The notes: generated by a model from the letters alone, not told the origin. 63,122 nucleotides of DNA from Betaproteobacteria bacterium (GCA_029884335.1 JAOUIA010000016.1:1-63122), one strand, 5' to 3'; shown: positions 27,185 to 36,396, counted from the stretch's first letter. Program-made: numbers and translations.

Positions 27185-27418
27185 TCAGCGACGGGCCATC
27201 GCCACCGCGAGCCAGGCCGCCGCAGCCGCCACGGCCCAGAAGGCGAAGAAGCCGACCGTGTACATCACCTCGCGCGAGGCCTCGACCGGCCGGCCGAAGA
27301 ACGTGAGGTCGTGCGGATCGAACGCCGTGAAGAAGAGCGCGTTCGCCGCCGCGGCGACGAGGAACGCCGGCCACAGCACCGCCATCAGATTGCGTCCGCG
27401 CGCGACCGGCTCGTCCAT
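27185..27418 (-). CDS. Small membrane protein at the end of the cco operon
   Basis: A 77-residue product with two predicted helices (LMAVLWPAFLVAAAANALFF, about residues 11-30, and MYTVGFFAFWAVAAAAAWLA, about 52-71) joined by a loop with DPHDLTFFGRP. It starts 25 bases after the fixH stop on the same strand, so it is probably the last gene of the ccoN operon. Similar small proteins occur near cco genes in betaproteobacteria. Function unknown. Confidence 0.65.
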   Translation of the reverse strand: MDEPVARGRNLMAVLWPAFLVAAAANALFFTAFDPHDLTFFGRPVEASREVMYTVGFFAFWAVAAAAAWLAVAMARR

Positions 27419-27443
27419 CGGTTCCTCCGCTTGAGTCGCGCCG

Positions 27444-27971
27444 TCAGCGCGGCGCCGCGAGCGCCACGCCGTCGCGCGGCCCGTCGATCTCCACGGCCGG
27501 CAGCCGCCACTCGTCGGTCTCGACGTGAAGCCGCCAGCGCCCGGGCGCCGGCGGCGCCACCTTCCCCGCGTAGCTGCCGTCCGGCGTGCGCACGAGCGTT
27601 GCGCGCGAGTCCTCGCCGGAGCGCGTCGGGTGCGCGATCACGACGCGCACCGCGGGCGGCCGCGCGGCGCCGTCCGCGGAAGCGCTAGCGAGGCGCACGC
27701 GCGCGAGGCCGTCCGCGCCGAGGTCGACGGTCGCGGCCAGCCCGAGCGCTGCCGCGCGCTCGCCGCGCTCGATCTGGCGGTTGATGGCCAGCCCGCGCTT
27801 GTAGTAGTCGTCGGCCACCAGGCCGTCGTCGCTGCGCACGGCGAGCCACGTCGTCACGCCGCCCGCGACGACGACGAGCGCCGGACCGAGCATCAGCAGC
27901 CACGGCCAGCGATGACGGTACCAGGGGCGCGCGTCCGCCGCGCCGGGGCCGGGTGGCGCGGCCGCGCTCAT
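27444..27971 (-). CDS. fixH: FixH/CcoH family protein
   Basis: A membrane-anchored assembly factor for cbb3 cytochrome oxidase. The 175-residue product has one N-terminal helix (residues 21-43, WPWLLMLGPALVVVAGGVTTW) followed by DDGLVADDYYKRGLAINRQIER, the FixH signature, and a periplasmic beta domain. It overlaps ccoG by four bases (ATGA), as expected for a ccoGH pair. ATG at 27971. Confidence 0.9.
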   Translation of the reverse strand: MSAAAPPGPGAADARPWYRHRWPWLLMLGPALVVVAGGVTTWLAVRSDDGLVADDYYKRGLAINRQIERGERAAALGLAATVDLGADGLARVRLASASADGAARPPAVRVVIAHPTRSGEDSRATLVRTPDGSYAGKVAPPAPGRWRLHVETDEWRLPAVEIDGPRDGVALAAPR

Positions 27972-29395
27972 GGCCTGGGCAGGATGAACGTCGACGGCTC
28001 GCGCCGGGCGACCGTCGCGTCCTCGAGCGCGGTCACGACGAACTCGATGCGATGCGTGCCGGGCGCCGCCGCGTCCGCGGCCACGCGCAGGCGCAGCGGG
28101 ACGAGCTTCGCGCCCTCCGCGTCGAGCGCGACCGGCTGCGCGACCCCGACCACCGCGAGGCCCGGCAGGCCGCTCGCCTCGATCGAGTAGCGCCGCGCCA
28201 CCGCGTCGGTGTTCATGACCTGCAGCCGGTACACGTTCTCGATCACGCCCGGCTCCGCCTCGCGCGCCAGCGCGCCGCGGTCGCGCAGCACGTCGACCTT
28301 GAGCGGGTTGCGCCCGGCGAGCGACACCGCGGCCGCGGCGACGATGACGGCGAGGATCGCCGTGTAGACGAGCGTGCGGCCGCGGAAGGCGCGCCGCCAC
28401 ATCGTCGGCGCGTCGTAGCCGCGCTCCAGGCCGTTCTGCGAGACGTAGCGGATGAGTCCGCGCGCATAGCCCACGCGGTCCATCACCTGGTTGCAGCCGT
28501 CGATGCACGCGGCGCAGCCGATGCACTCGTACTGCAGCCCGTCGCGGATGTCGATGCCGGTCGGGCACGCCTGCACGCAGATGCCGCAGTCGACGCAGTC
28601 GCCGAGCCCCTGCGCGCCCGCGCCGGCCTTGCGGCTGCGCGGCCCGCGCGGCTCGCCGCGCTTGCCGTCGTAGGCGATGATCAGCGTGTCGCGGTCGAAC
28701 ATCGCCGACTGGAAGCGCGCGTACGGGCACATGTACTTGCAGACCTGCTCGCGCAGCCACCCCGCGTTGCCGTAGGTGGCGAGCGCGTAGAACAGGATCC
28801 AGAACGTCTCCCACCCGCCGAGCCGGAACGGCAAGCCGGCGACGAGCTCGCGGATCGGCGTGAAGTAGCCGACGAAGGTGATCCCGGTCCAAAGCGACAG
28901 CGCCATCCAGACGGCGTGCTTGCCCGCGCGCTTGGCGAGCTTGCCCGCCCCCATCGGCGCCGCGTCGAGGCGTATGCGCGCGTTGCGGTCGCCCTCGATG
29001 CGCCGCTCCACCCACATGAAGAGCTCGGTGTAGACGGTCTGCGGGCACGCGTAGCCACACCAGAGCCGGCCGGCAACCGCGGTGAACAGGAACAGCGCGT
29101 ACGCGGCGATCAGCAGCAGGACGGTGAGGTAGACGACGTCCTGCGGCCAGAACACCAGGCCGCCGATGTAGAACCTGCGCGCGCCGATGTCGAACAGCAC
29201 GGCCTGGCGAGCGTTCCACTCGAGCCACGGCAGGCCGTAGTAGACGAGCTGTGTTGCGAAGATCAGCGCCCACCGCCACGCGAAGAAGCGGCCGCTCACC
29301 GCGCGCGGGTGGATCTTGCGCCGGACCTCGTAGAGCGAGACCGTGCCGTCGTCGGCCGCGGGGGCGATCGGGACGATCTTCTCGGAGGCGTTCAT
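27968..29395 (-). CDS. ccoG: Cytochrome c oxidase accessory protein CcoG
   Basis: A membrane iron-sulfur protein of the FixG type that reduces copper for cbb3 oxidase assembly. The 475-residue product has several helices, a polyferredoxin region with CGYACPQTVYTELFMW, CKYMCPYARFQ, CVDCGICVQACPTGIDI and CIGCAACIDGC, and a C-terminal Ig-like FixG domain after the last helix. It lies directly after ccoP in the operon and overlaps fixH. ATG at 29395. Confidence 0.95.
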   Translation of the reverse strand: MNASEKIVPIAPAADDGTVSLYEVRRKIHPRAVSGRFFAWRWALIFATQLVYYGLPWLEWNARQAVLFDIGARRFYIGGLVFWPQDVVYLTVLLLIAAYALFLFTAVAGRLWCGYACPQTVYTELFMWVERRIEGDRNARIRLDAAPMGAGKLAKRAGKHAVWMALSLWTGITFVGYFTPIRELVAGLPFRLGGWETFWILFYALATYGNAGWLREQVCKYMCPYARFQSAMFDRDTLIIAYDGKRGEPRGPRSRKAGAGAQGLGDCVDCGICVQACPTGIDIRDGLQYECIGCAACIDGCNQVMDRVGYARGLIRYVSQNGLERGYDAPTMWRRAFRGRTLVYTAILAVIVAAAAVSLAGRNPLKVDVLRDRGALAREAEPGVIENVYRLQVMNTDAVARRYSIEASGLPGLAVVGVAQPVALDAEGAKLVPLRLRVAADAAAPGTHRIEFVVTALEDATVARREPSTFILPRP

Positions 29396-29469
29396 CGTGC
29401 TCGTCGATGGCAACGGGCGACCGCGGCGGAGGTCGCCCCTCCGCCGCCGAGCGCCGCGACTGCCCTGTT

Positions 29470-30408
29470 CTACTTTGCCGCGGCGGTGTTCGACAGGCTC
29501 CAGACGTACGCCGCCACGAGGTGGATGCGCGCCGGGCCGAGGACGTCCTTGAACGCGGGCATGGCCAGCGTGCCTTCGGACACGTTCATGTTGCGGCCCT
29601 TGGTGACGGTCTCCGTGATCGCCGCCTCGGTGCTGCCGTGCAGCCACACCTTGTCGGTCAGGTTCGGGGCGCCGACCGCCGGGTTGCCCTTGCCGTCCGC
29701 GCCGTGGCAGGCGGCGCAGGAAGCCATGAACTTCTCCTTGCCGAGCTGCGCCTTGAGCGGGTCGGCGGTGAGGCCGGACAGCGACCGCACGTAGGCGACG
29801 ACGTTGCGCACGCCCTCCTCGCCGAGCGCGGCGCCCTGCGGCGGCATCACGCCCATGCGCCCGGCGGTGACCGATTCGACGATCTTCGCGGGCTCCCCGC
29901 CGTACAGCCAGTCGCCGTCGCGCAGGTTCGGGAAGCCCTTCGCCCCGCCGGCGTCGGAGCCGTGGCACTGCGCGCAGTTGTTGAGGAAGATGCGCTCGCC
30001 CATCGCGCGCGCCTGCGCGTCCGCCGCGACGGCCGGGATCGGCATCGCCGCGTACTTGTCGTACAGCGGCTTCACGCGCGCTTCGACCGCGCTGCGCTCC
30101 TTCTCGTACTCGCCGACCTGCGACCAGCCGAGCACGCCCTGGAACGTGCCCATCCCCGGGTAGAGCACGAGGTAGATCGCCGAGAAGACGAGCGTGATCC
30201 AGAACAGGTTCATCCACCACTTCGGCAGCGGGTTGTTGTACTCCTCGAGGTCGCCGTCCCACACGTGGCCGGTCTTGTCCGGGCCCTGGCCGCCCGGCTT
30301 CACGCGGACCTTGCTCTGGTACCAGAGCAGGACGCCGCAGGCGACGATCGAGACGAACGTGATGACGACGACGTAGACGTTCCAGAAGCCCGACGTGAAG
30401 TCGCTCAT
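29470..30408 (-). CDS. ccoP: cbb3 cytochrome c oxidase subunit III (dihaem)
   Basis: It carries electrons from soluble cytochrome c to CcoO and CcoN. The 312-residue product has two N-terminal helices (residues 8-29 and 64-84) and two c-type haem domains with CAQCH (about residue 144) and CAACH (about residue 230), each with a later Met ligand (MGVMPP and LAMPAF). ATG 30408 overlaps the ccoQ stop (ATGA), but that stop is created by an inserted repeat. Confidence 0.96.
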   Translation of the reverse strand: MSDFTSGFWNVYVVVITFVSIVACGVLLWYQSKVRVKPGGQGPDKTGHVWDGDLEEYNNPLPKWWMNLFWITLVFSAIYLVLYPGMGTFQGVLGWSQVGEYEKERSAVEARVKPLYDKYAAMPIPAVAADAQARAMGERIFLNNCAQCHGSDAGGAKGFPNLRDGDWLYGGEPAKIVESVTAGRMGVMPPQGAALGEEGVRNVVAYVRSLSGLTADPLKAQLGKEKFMASCAACHGADGKGNPAVGAPNLTDKVWLHGSTEAAITETVTKGRNMNVSEGTLAMPAFKDVLGPARIHLVAAYVWSLSNTAAAK

Positions 30409-30668
30409 TGGTGTGCCCCCACGCTTGCGGCTTGCGCCGCTGCGCTGCCCCCCGGGGGGGCGCAACGGGCGCCTTGGGACGGCCCTGCGGCGCCCGAGTT
30501 GTCTCCGCCCGCCGCATCGTCAGGGAGCGCGAAAGGCTCGTTCGCCGCGGCGTCGAACGCGGACTTGCGCCGGCCGCTGTACGCCCACGCCACGATCGCG
30601 AGGAACGCGACGAACGCGACCACCGTGGTGATGCTGCCGAGCAGCCCGGACCAGTTGAATTCGGCCAT
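30405..30668 (-). CDS. ccoQ: cbb3 oxidase subunit CcoQ with repeat-encoded tail
   Basis: A small subunit that stabilises the cbb3 complex. The first ~58 residues are a normal CcoQ: one helix (LGSITTVVAFVAFLAIVAWA) and a short cytoplasmic tail. The last ~29 residues ([18 protein letters not shown] and onward, ending AASVGAHQ) are translated from the interspersed repeat at 30416-30494. Normal CcoQ proteins are about 50-65 residues, so the tail is an addition. The frame closes with TGA exactly over the ccoP ATG, keeping coupling. Start ATG 30668 follows ccoO by nine bases. Confidence 0.9.
   Translation of the reverse strand: MAEFNWSGLLGSITTVVAFVAFLAIVAWAYSGRRKSAFDAAANEPFALPDDAAGGDNSGAAGPSQGARCAPPGGSAAAQAASVGAHQ
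30416..30494 (-). repeat. Coupling-junction repeat inside the 3' end of ccoQ, copy 4
   Basis: A 79-bp copy running from CCCCCACGCTTGCGG through CCCCCCGGGGGGG to GGCCCTGCGGCGCC, diverged from the identical pair at 7429-7594. It lies in the ccoQ frame and ends seven bases before the ccoP ATG. Confidence 0.88.
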
Positions 30669-30677
30669 CGTCGCCCC

Positions 30678-31289
30678 CTACTTCGCGCCGCGCATCGCGA
30701 GCCCGAGGCCCTGCAGGTACGCGACCATCGCGTCCAGCTCGGTGCGGTCCTTGAGCTCCTCGGGCGCCTTCGCGATCTCGTCGTCCCTGTAAGGCACGCC
30801 CAGCGTGCGCAGCGCCCTCATCTTCGCCTGGATCGTCGCCGCGTCCGCGGGCGCCTTCGCGAGCCACGGGTACGCGGGCATGTTCGACTCGGGCACGACG
30901 TCGCGCGGGTTGACGAGGTGCACGCGGTGCCACTCGTCGCTGTAGCGGCCGCCGACGCGCGCGAGGTCCGGCCCGGTGCGCTTGCTGCCCCACTGGAACG
31001 GGTGGTCGTAGACGAACTCGCCGGCCACCGAGTAGTGCCCGTAGCGCTCGGTCTCGGCGCGGAACGGCCGGATCATCTGCGAGTGGCAGTTGTAGCAGCC
31101 CTCGCGGATGTAGACGTCGCGGCCGGTCAGCTGCAGCGCGCTGTACGGCTTGAGGCCCGCCACCGGCTGCGTCGTCGACTTCTGGAAGTACAGCGGGACG
31201 ATCTGCACCAGCCCGCCCACCGAGACGACCAGCAGCACCAGCACGATCAGCAGCGTGACGCTGCGTTCGATCCTGTCGTGAGTCAGCAT
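30678..31289 (-). CDS. ccoO: cbb3 cytochrome c oxidase subunit II (monohaem)
   Basis: The membrane-anchored c-type cytochrome that passes electrons to the catalytic subunit. The 203-residue product has an N-terminal helix (residues 10-32), then [20 protein letters not shown] with the CYNCH haem site (about residues 65-69), and the distal Met ligand in [12 protein letters not shown] 31289 is 19 bases after ccoN. Confidence 0.97.
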   Translation of the reverse strand: MLTHDRIERSVTLLIVLVLLVVSVGGLVQIVPLYFQKSTTQPVAGLKPYSALQLTGRDVYIREGCYNCHSQMIRPFRAETERYGHYSVAGEFVYDHPFQWGSKRTGPDLARVGGRYSDEWHRVHLVNPRDVVPESNMPAYPWLAKAPADAATIQAKMRALRTLGVPYRDDEIAKAPEELKDRTELDAMVAYLQGLGLAMRGAK

Positions 31290-31308
31290 CGTTTCGCTCC
31301 CCGCCCCG

Positions 31309-32736
31309 TCACGCGTGCGCCGGCTCGGGGATGCGCGCCTCGGTCGCGCGCCCGCCCGCCGCCGTCCTCCAGACGTTCCACGCCATCACCACCATGCCGG
31401 CGAGGAACAGCGTGCCCCCGGCGAGCCGGATCGCGTAGAACGGGTACGTGGCCTTCACGCTCTCGACGAACGCGTAGGTCAGCGTGCCGTCCGCGTTCAC
31501 CGCGCGCCACATGAGGCCCTGCATGACGCCGGCGATCCACATCGACGCGATGTAGAGGACGACGCCGATCGTGGCGATCCAGAAGTGCGAGTTGACCGCC
31601 TTCGTCGAGTGCATCGCCTCCTTGCCGAACATGCGCGGGACCAGGTAGTAGACGCAGCCGATCGAGATGAACGCCACCCAGCCGAGTGCGCCGGAGTGCA
31701 CGTGGCCGATCGTCCAGTCGGTGTAGTGCGACAGCGCGTTGACCGTCTTGATCGACATCATCGGCCCCTCGAACGTGCTCATGCCGTAGAACGACAGCGA
31801 CACGATCATGAACTTGAGGATCGGGTCCTCGCGCAGCTTGTGCCACGCGCCCGACAGCGTCATGATGCCGTTGATCATGCCGCCCCACGAGGGCGCGAGC
31901 AGGATCAGCGAGAACAGCATGCCGAGCGACTGCGTCCAGTCCGGCAGCGCCGTGTAGTGCAGGTGGTGCGGGCCCGCCCACATGTAGGTGAAGATCAGCG
32001 CCCAGAAGTGCACCACCGAGAGCCGGTAGCTGTACACGGGCCGGCCGGCCTGCTTGGGCACGAAGTAGTACATCATCCCGAGGAAGCCCGCGGTGAGGAA
32101 GAAGCCCACCGCGTTGTGCCCGTACCACCACTGCACCATGGCGTCCTGCACGCCCGGGTAGGCCGAGTACGACTTCCAGAACGTGACGGGCATCGCCGCG
32201 CTGTTGACGACGTGCAGCAGGGCGACCGTGAGGATGAACGCGCCGAAGAACCAGTTCGCCACGTAGATGTGGGCCGTGCGCCGCTTGACCAGCGTGCCGA
32301 AGAACACGACGGCGTAGGCGACCCACACCAGCGTGATCAGCACGTCGATCGGCCACTCGAGCTCGGCGTACTCCTTGCTCGTGGTGATGCCGAGCGGCAG
32401 CGTGACCGCGGCGAGCACGATCACGAGGTTCCAGCCCCAGAACGTGAACGCGGCCAGCGCGTCGGAGAACAGCCGCACGTGGCAGGTGCGCTGCACGACG
32501 TAGTACGACGTCGCGAAGAGGGCGCAGCCGCCGAACGCGAAGATCACCGCGTTCGTGTGCAGCGGCCGCAGCCGGCCGTAGGAGAGCCACGGCACGGCCG
32601 GCAGGACCTCCGGCCAGAGCAGCTGCGCGGCGATGATCACGCCGACCAGCATGCCGACGATGCCCCAGACGACCGTCATGATCGTGAACTGGCGCACCAC
32701 CTTGTAGTTGAACGTCGCTGCGGACGAAGTCGCCAT
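31309..32736 (-). CDS. ccoN: cbb3 cytochrome c oxidase catalytic subunit I
   Basis: It reduces oxygen at a haem b3-CuB centre and pumps protons, working at low oxygen. The 475-residue product has twelve helices. Metal-binding His regions are visible as [45 protein letters not shown] and [13 protein letters not shown] 32736 ([12 protein letters not shown]) is preceded by AAGGGGAACC; the frame is open upstream but lacks homology. An FNR-type box and a -10 box lie in and around the end of ccoS. Confidence 0.97.
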   Translation of the reverse strand: MATSSAATFNYKVVRQFTIMTVVWGIVGMLVGVIIAAQLLWPEVLPAVPWLSYGRLRPLHTNAVIFAFGGCALFATSYYVVQRTCHVRLFSDALAAFTFWGWNLVIVLAAVTLPLGITTSKEYAELEWPIDVLITLVWVAYAVVFFGTLVKRRTAHIYVANWFFGAFILTVALLHVVNSAAMPVTFWKSYSAYPGVQDAMVQWWYGHNAVGFFLTAGFLGMMYYFVPKQAGRPVYSYRLSVVHFWALIFTYMWAGPHHLHYTALPDWTQSLGMLFSLILLAPSWGGMINGIMTLSGAWHKLREDPILKFMIVSLSFYGMSTFEGPMMSIKTVNALSHYTDWTIGHVHSGALGWVAFISIGCVYYLVPRMFGKEAMHSTKAVNSHFWIATIGVVLYIASMWIAGVMQGLMWRAVNADGTLTYAFVESVKATYPFYAIRLAGGTLFLAGMVVMAWNVWRTAAGGRATEARIPEPAHA

Positions 32737-32858
32737 CGTGGTCCGGTTCCCCTTGTTTGCCGCGGCGGCCGACGCCGACGTGGCCCCCCCCATTCCCGGT
32801 CGCGGATCGGAGCCGGGCGTGCAAACGCCCCCTCCCCGTCCCGCGGAAAACAGGCCGG

Positions 32859-32900
32859 ATGCTATCGGCGGTGCTCCCCGTCGGGCTTGATCTCAATCAT
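32859..32900 (-). promoter_or_regulatory. FNR-dependent class II promoter of ccoN
   Basis: The 14-mer TTGATCTCAATCAT at 32887-32900 fits TTGAT-N4-ATCAA with one mismatch in either reading. On the minus strand TAGCAT (32864-32859) lies where a -10 box belongs if the FNR site is centred at -41.5 (start near 32852). The site is inside the last codons of ccoS and the -10 overlaps its stop. Confidence 0.75.
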
Positions 32901-33083
32901 ATCGCGCGTTTCCCCCGCGGGGACGTCGTGCGCGGCGCCCGCACGGTCGTCGTCGGCGAGGATGCGGTGCGCGGGCCCCTCGAGGTCGTCGAACTGCCCG
33001 CTCCTCACGCTCCACCAGAACGCGCCCGCGATCAGCGCGACGAGCACGACGGACAGCGGGATCAGCAGCATCAGGACTTCCAT
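32862..33083 (-). CDS. ccoS: cbb3 oxidase maturation protein CcoS
   Basis: A small membrane protein needed to insert haem and copper into CcoN. The 73-residue product has one helix ([20 protein letters not shown], residues 5-24) followed by [18 protein letters not shown], the CcoS signature. It starts 10 bases after ccoI, so ccoI and ccoS are co-transcribed. The 3' end carries the promoter region of ccoN. Confidence 0.93.
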   Translation of the reverse strand: MEVLMLLIPLSVVLVALIAGAFWWSVRSGQFDDLEGPAHRILADDDRAGAAHDVPAGETRDMIEIKPDGEHRR

Positions 33084-33093
33084 GCGCGCCCGC

Positions 33094-35598
33094 TCATGTG
33101 CGCCGCGGCGCACGCCCAGGCGCGATGCGCGCGACGCGCAGCGCGTTGCCGACGACCGCGAGCGACGACGCCGACATGCCTGCCGCCGCCAGCAGCGGAG
33201 TCACGTACCCGAGCGCGGCCGCGGGGATCGCCACCGCGTTGTAGAGGCTCGCCCAGGCGAGGTTCTGGCGCACGACCGCCAGGCTGCGGCGCGCGTGCGC
33301 GACCGCCTCCGGCACGCGGGCGAGCGCATCCGACAGCACGACGACGTCGGCGGTCCACTGCGCGAGCGCCGTCGCGCTGCCGAGGCTCACCGACACCTGC
33401 GCCTGCGCGAGGGCGGGCGCGTCGTTCACGCCGTCGCCGACCATCGCGACCACCGCGCCTTGCGCCTGCAACGCACGGATCGCCGCGAGCTTGTCGTGGG
33501 GCTTCAGGTCCCCGCGCGCGTCGGCGATGCCGACTGCGCGCCCGGCAGCGTGCGCGGCCTCCTGCCTGTCGCCGGACATGAGCACCGTCGACACTCCGAG
33601 CGAGTGCAGCGCGGCGACCGCATCGGCCGCATCGGTGCGCGGCGTGTCGCCGAGCGCAATCGCGGCGAGGACGGCGCGCTCGTCGGCGAGCAGAACGACA
33701 GTCCCCGGCGCGCGCGCGGCGAAGTCGCGCACCGGCGCCGGCAGCGCGCCGCACAGCGCCTCCACGAACGCGGGCCGCCCGATCCGGTGGCGCACGCCGC
33801 CGACGACGCCCTCGACGCCCTCGCCCGCCACGCTTCGCGCCTGAATCGCAAGCCGCTTCGCGGCCGGCGCGGCCCGCAGGATCGCCGCGGCGATCGGGTG
33901 CTCCGAGCGCGCCTCCAGCGCGGCGGCCAGAGCGAGCGCGCCCGCCTCGTCCAGCGCGCCGAACGTCGCCACGTCGCTCACGCGAACTTCGCCGAGCGTG
34001 AGCGTTCCCGTCTTGTCGAAGACGACGTGCGTGACTTTCGCCAGCGCCTCCAGCGCATCCGGGCGGGCGAGCACGACCTGGCGCCGCGACAGCGCGCCGG
34101 CCGACGCCGCCAGCGCGGCAGGCGTGGCGAGCGACAGCGCGCAGGGGCACGACACGACCAGCAGCGCGAACGTCACGGCGAGCGCGCGCGAAGGATCGGC
34201 CAGCGACCACGCGACGGCGGTGACCAGCGCGAGCGCGAGGAGCGCGCCGACGAACCACGCCGCCACGCGGTCGGCCACGCGCGCCGCGCGCGGGCGCGCG
34301 CTCGCCGCCTGCTCGACGAGGCGCAGCACCGCGGCGAGCCGTGTGGCCTCGCCCGCGGCGGTCACGCGCACGACCAGCGCGCCGTCGCGGTTCACCGCGC
34401 CCGCCAGCACCGCGTCGCCCGCGCGCTTCGCGCGGGGCCAGCTCTCGCCGGTGAGCACCGCCTCCTCGACGTGCGAGGCGCCGTCGACGACCACGCCGTC
34501 CGCGGGCACCGTCGCGCCGGGCCGCACGAGCACGTGGTCGCCGGGCGCCAGCGAAGCGGCGGCGACGGTCTGCGCGGCGTCGTTCGACGGCCAGCCGGCG
34601 ATGCGCTCGGCGATCGCGGGACGCGCGCGCGCCGCGCCTTCGATCGCCTCGCCCGCCTTGTGCCGCGCCGCGAGCTCGGCGTAGCGCGCGACCAGCAGCA
34701 ACGCCACGAACATCGTCACCGAGTCGTAGTAGACCGGCCCGCCGCCGCCCAGCGTCGACCACGCGCTCGCCGCGAACGCCGCGGCCAGGCCCAGCGCCAC
34801 GGGCACGTCCATGCCGAGCCGGCGCATCGCGAGATCGCGCAGCGCGCCGCGGAAGAACGGCAGCGCCGAGTAGAACATCACCGGCAGCGTCAGCGTGAAG
34901 CTCGCCCAGTCGAGCAGCGCGCGGTGCTCGGGCGCGACGCCGTCGTCGCTCAGGTACGCCGGCACGGCGAGCATCATCACCTGCATCATCATCAGCAGCG
35001 CGACCGCCATGCGCAGCAGCAGCGCTCTCCGCTCGCGCCGCGCCAGCGCTTCCCGCTTCGCCGGATCGTACGGGTGCGCGCGGTAGCCGACGGCGGCCAC
35101 CGCGCGCAGCACGTCGGCGAGCCGCGCGTCCGGGGCGCGCCAGACGACGCGCGCGCGGCGCGTCGCGAAGTTGACGCTCGCCGACTCCACCCCCGGCTGG
35201 CGCGCGAGAAACGTCTCGATCAGCCACACGCAGGCGCCGCAAGTCAGGCCCTCGAGCAGCAGCGCGGCCTCGCGCCGGCCGTCGGGCAACTCCCGGACGA
35301 GCCCTGCCGCGCGCGCCGCCTCCTCGTGGCGGGCCCACTCGCCGTCGGCGTTCCCCGCCGGCCACGCCGCCGCGGACGTGCGCGCGGCGTAGAAGCCCTC
35401 GAGGCCGGCCGCGTGGATCGTCTGCGCGACTGCCAGGCAGCCGGCGCAGCAGAAGCGGCGTTGCTCGCCGCGGATCGGCGCCTCGAAACGGCGTCCCGGC
35501 GGGTTGGGCTGGCCGCAGTGGAAGCACCCGGCAGCCGCTTCGCCGGTGGGCCGCGGAGGCGCGGCAGTCTGCGCGGGGGCGGATGTCGGTGCCTGCAT
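33094..35598 (-). CDS. ccoI: Copper-translocating P-type ATPase CcoI
   Basis: It exports copper for assembly of cbb3 oxidase. The 834-residue product has an N-terminal metal-binding Cys domain (CFHCGQPNPPG and FCCAGCLAVAQ, residues 25-60), an HMA domain (LLEGLTCGACVWLIETFLAR), eight helices with the ion-channel CPC (VVSCPCALSLATP), the phosphorylation site DKTGTLTLGE and the hinge GDGVNDAPALAQA. ATG 35598 is chosen at MQAPTSAP; upstream in-frame codons lack homology. An FNR-type box lies 84-97 bases upstream. Confidence 0.95.
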   Translation of the reverse strand: MQAPTSAPAQTAAPPRPTGEAAAGCFHCGQPNPPGRRFEAPIRGEQRRFCCAGCLAVAQTIHAAGLEGFYAARTSAAAWPAGNADGEWARHEEAARAAGLVRELPDGRREAALLLEGLTCGACVWLIETFLARQPGVESASVNFATRRARVVWRAPDARLADVLRAVAAVGYRAHPYDPAKREALARRERRALLLRMAVALLMMMQVMMLAVPAYLSDDGVAPEHRALLDWASFTLTLPVMFYSALPFFRGALRDLAMRRLGMDVPVALGLAAAFAASAWSTLGGGGPVYYDSVTMFVALLLVARYAELAARHKAGEAIEGAARARPAIAERIAGWPSNDAAQTVAAASLAPGDHVLVRPGATVPADGVVVDGASHVEEAVLTGESWPRAKRAGDAVLAGAVNRDGALVVRVTAAGEATRLAAVLRLVEQAASARPRAARVADRVAAWFVGALLALALVTAVAWSLADPSRALAVTFALLVVSCPCALSLATPAALAASAGALSRRQVVLARPDALEALAKVTHVVFDKTGTLTLGEVRVSDVATFGALDEAGALALAAALEARSEHPIAAAILRAAPAAKRLAIQARSVAGEGVEGVVGGVRHRIGRPAFVEALCGALPAPVRDFAARAPGTVVLLADERAVLAAIALGDTPRTDAADAVAALHSLGVSTVLMSGDRQEAAHAAGRAVGIADARGDLKPHDKLAAIRALQAQGAVVAMVGDGVNDAPALAQAQVSVSLGSATALAQWTADVVVLSDALARVPEAVAHARRSLAVVRQNLAWASLYNAVAIPAAALGYVTPLLAAAGMSASSLAVVGNALRVARIAPGRAPRRT

Positions 35599-35681
35599 GA
35601 TGAGGGCGCGACGCCAAGCGGCGACGCTCGGCGCGCGGCCACGCTCGCGCCTGCAATCGTATTCGATTTCCGGCAAGCCGG

Positions 35682-35695
35682 TTGACACCCGTCAA
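35682..35695 (-). promoter_or_regulatory. FNR/CRP-type palindrome before ccoI
   Basis: TTGACGGGTGTCAA is a perfect TTGAC-N4-GTCAA palindrome. On the minus strand TACGAT (35661-35656) lies at about the right distance for a class II arrangement (site near -38 to -41). ccoI starts 84 bases downstream. Confidence 0.65.
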
Positions 35696-35719
35696 GGGGC
35701 GGCCGCGACGGGCGGCCTA

Positions 35720-35902
35720 GTGTAGTGACTCGGTAGTTCGTTGAAGTACCCCCGCCCAGTCGAGGCGCCCCGCACCATCCGGCCGCGTTCGCTTCCAGCC
35801 GCGACGCCCCTGCGCGGCGAGGTTGGGCACCTGCCGCGCAGGGGCAACCATGGCTGGGAGCGAACTGGCCGGATTGTTCGACGAATTGCCGAGCCACTAC
35901 AC
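35720..35902 (+). mobile_element. 183-bp inverted-repeat element (MITE-like), copy B
   Basis: The best-preserved copy. Terminal inverted repeats read GTGTAGTGACTCGGTAGTTC on the left and, on the other strand, GTGTAGTGGCTCGGCAATTC on the right, continuing for about 25 bp. The left end is preceded by CTA, making CTAG. Inner palindromes match copy A. It is lodged between the ccoI promoter and uspA, 38 bases before the uspA ATG. No coding capacity. Confidence 0.8.
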
Positions 35903-35940
35903 TTGGATGGCGTGGCACTCCCAATGCGAAAGGAGAGCGC

Positions 35941-36384
35941 ATGTACAAGCAGATTCTCGTCGCGACCGACGGGTCGAAGCTCTCGCTGAAGGCCGTCACG
36001 CACGCGATCGGCCTCGCGCAGTCGCTCGGCGCGGGGCTCACCGTGTTCTACGCGTCGCCCGACTATCCGCTGCCGGCGTACGCCGACGGCGTGGTCTACG
36101 AGCCGGTGTCGAAGAAGGAGTACGCGGCGCTCGCCAACAAGGAGGCCGCGAAGATCCTCGAGTCCGTCTCCGACAAGGCGCGCGCCGCGGGCCTCGAGTG
36201 CACGACGGCGCACACGATCGCGGCGTCGCCGTGGGAGGCGATCCTCGCCGCGGCGAAGAAGGCGAAAGCCGACGCGATCGTGATGGCCTCGCACGGCCGG
36301 CGCGGCGTCTCGGCGCTGCTGCTAGGCAGCGAGACGCAGAAGGTGCTCACGCACAGCAAGATCCCGGTCATCGTCGTACGCTAG
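35941..36384 (+). CDS. Universal stress protein, UspA family
   Basis: A 147-residue single-domain Usp. It starts MYKQILVATDGSKLSLKAV (with the conserved Asp at residue 10), and ends with the nucleotide-binding loop MASHGRRGVSALLLGSETQK and HSKIPVIVVR. It may bind ATP and act in stress survival; its place beside the cbb3 cluster is common in proteobacteria that use FNR or Anr control. A good ribosome site (AAAGGAGAG) precedes the ATG. The MITE-like element replaces the region where a promoter would be expected. Confidence 0.92.
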   Translation: MYKQILVATDGSKLSLKAVTHAIGLAQSLGAGLTVFYASPDYPLPAYADGVVYEPVSKKEYAALANKEAAKILESVSDKARAAGLECTTAHTIAASPWEAILAAAKKAKADAIVMASHGRRGVSALLLGSETQKVLTHSKIPVIVVR

Positions 36385-36396
36385 TCCCCTCCACGC

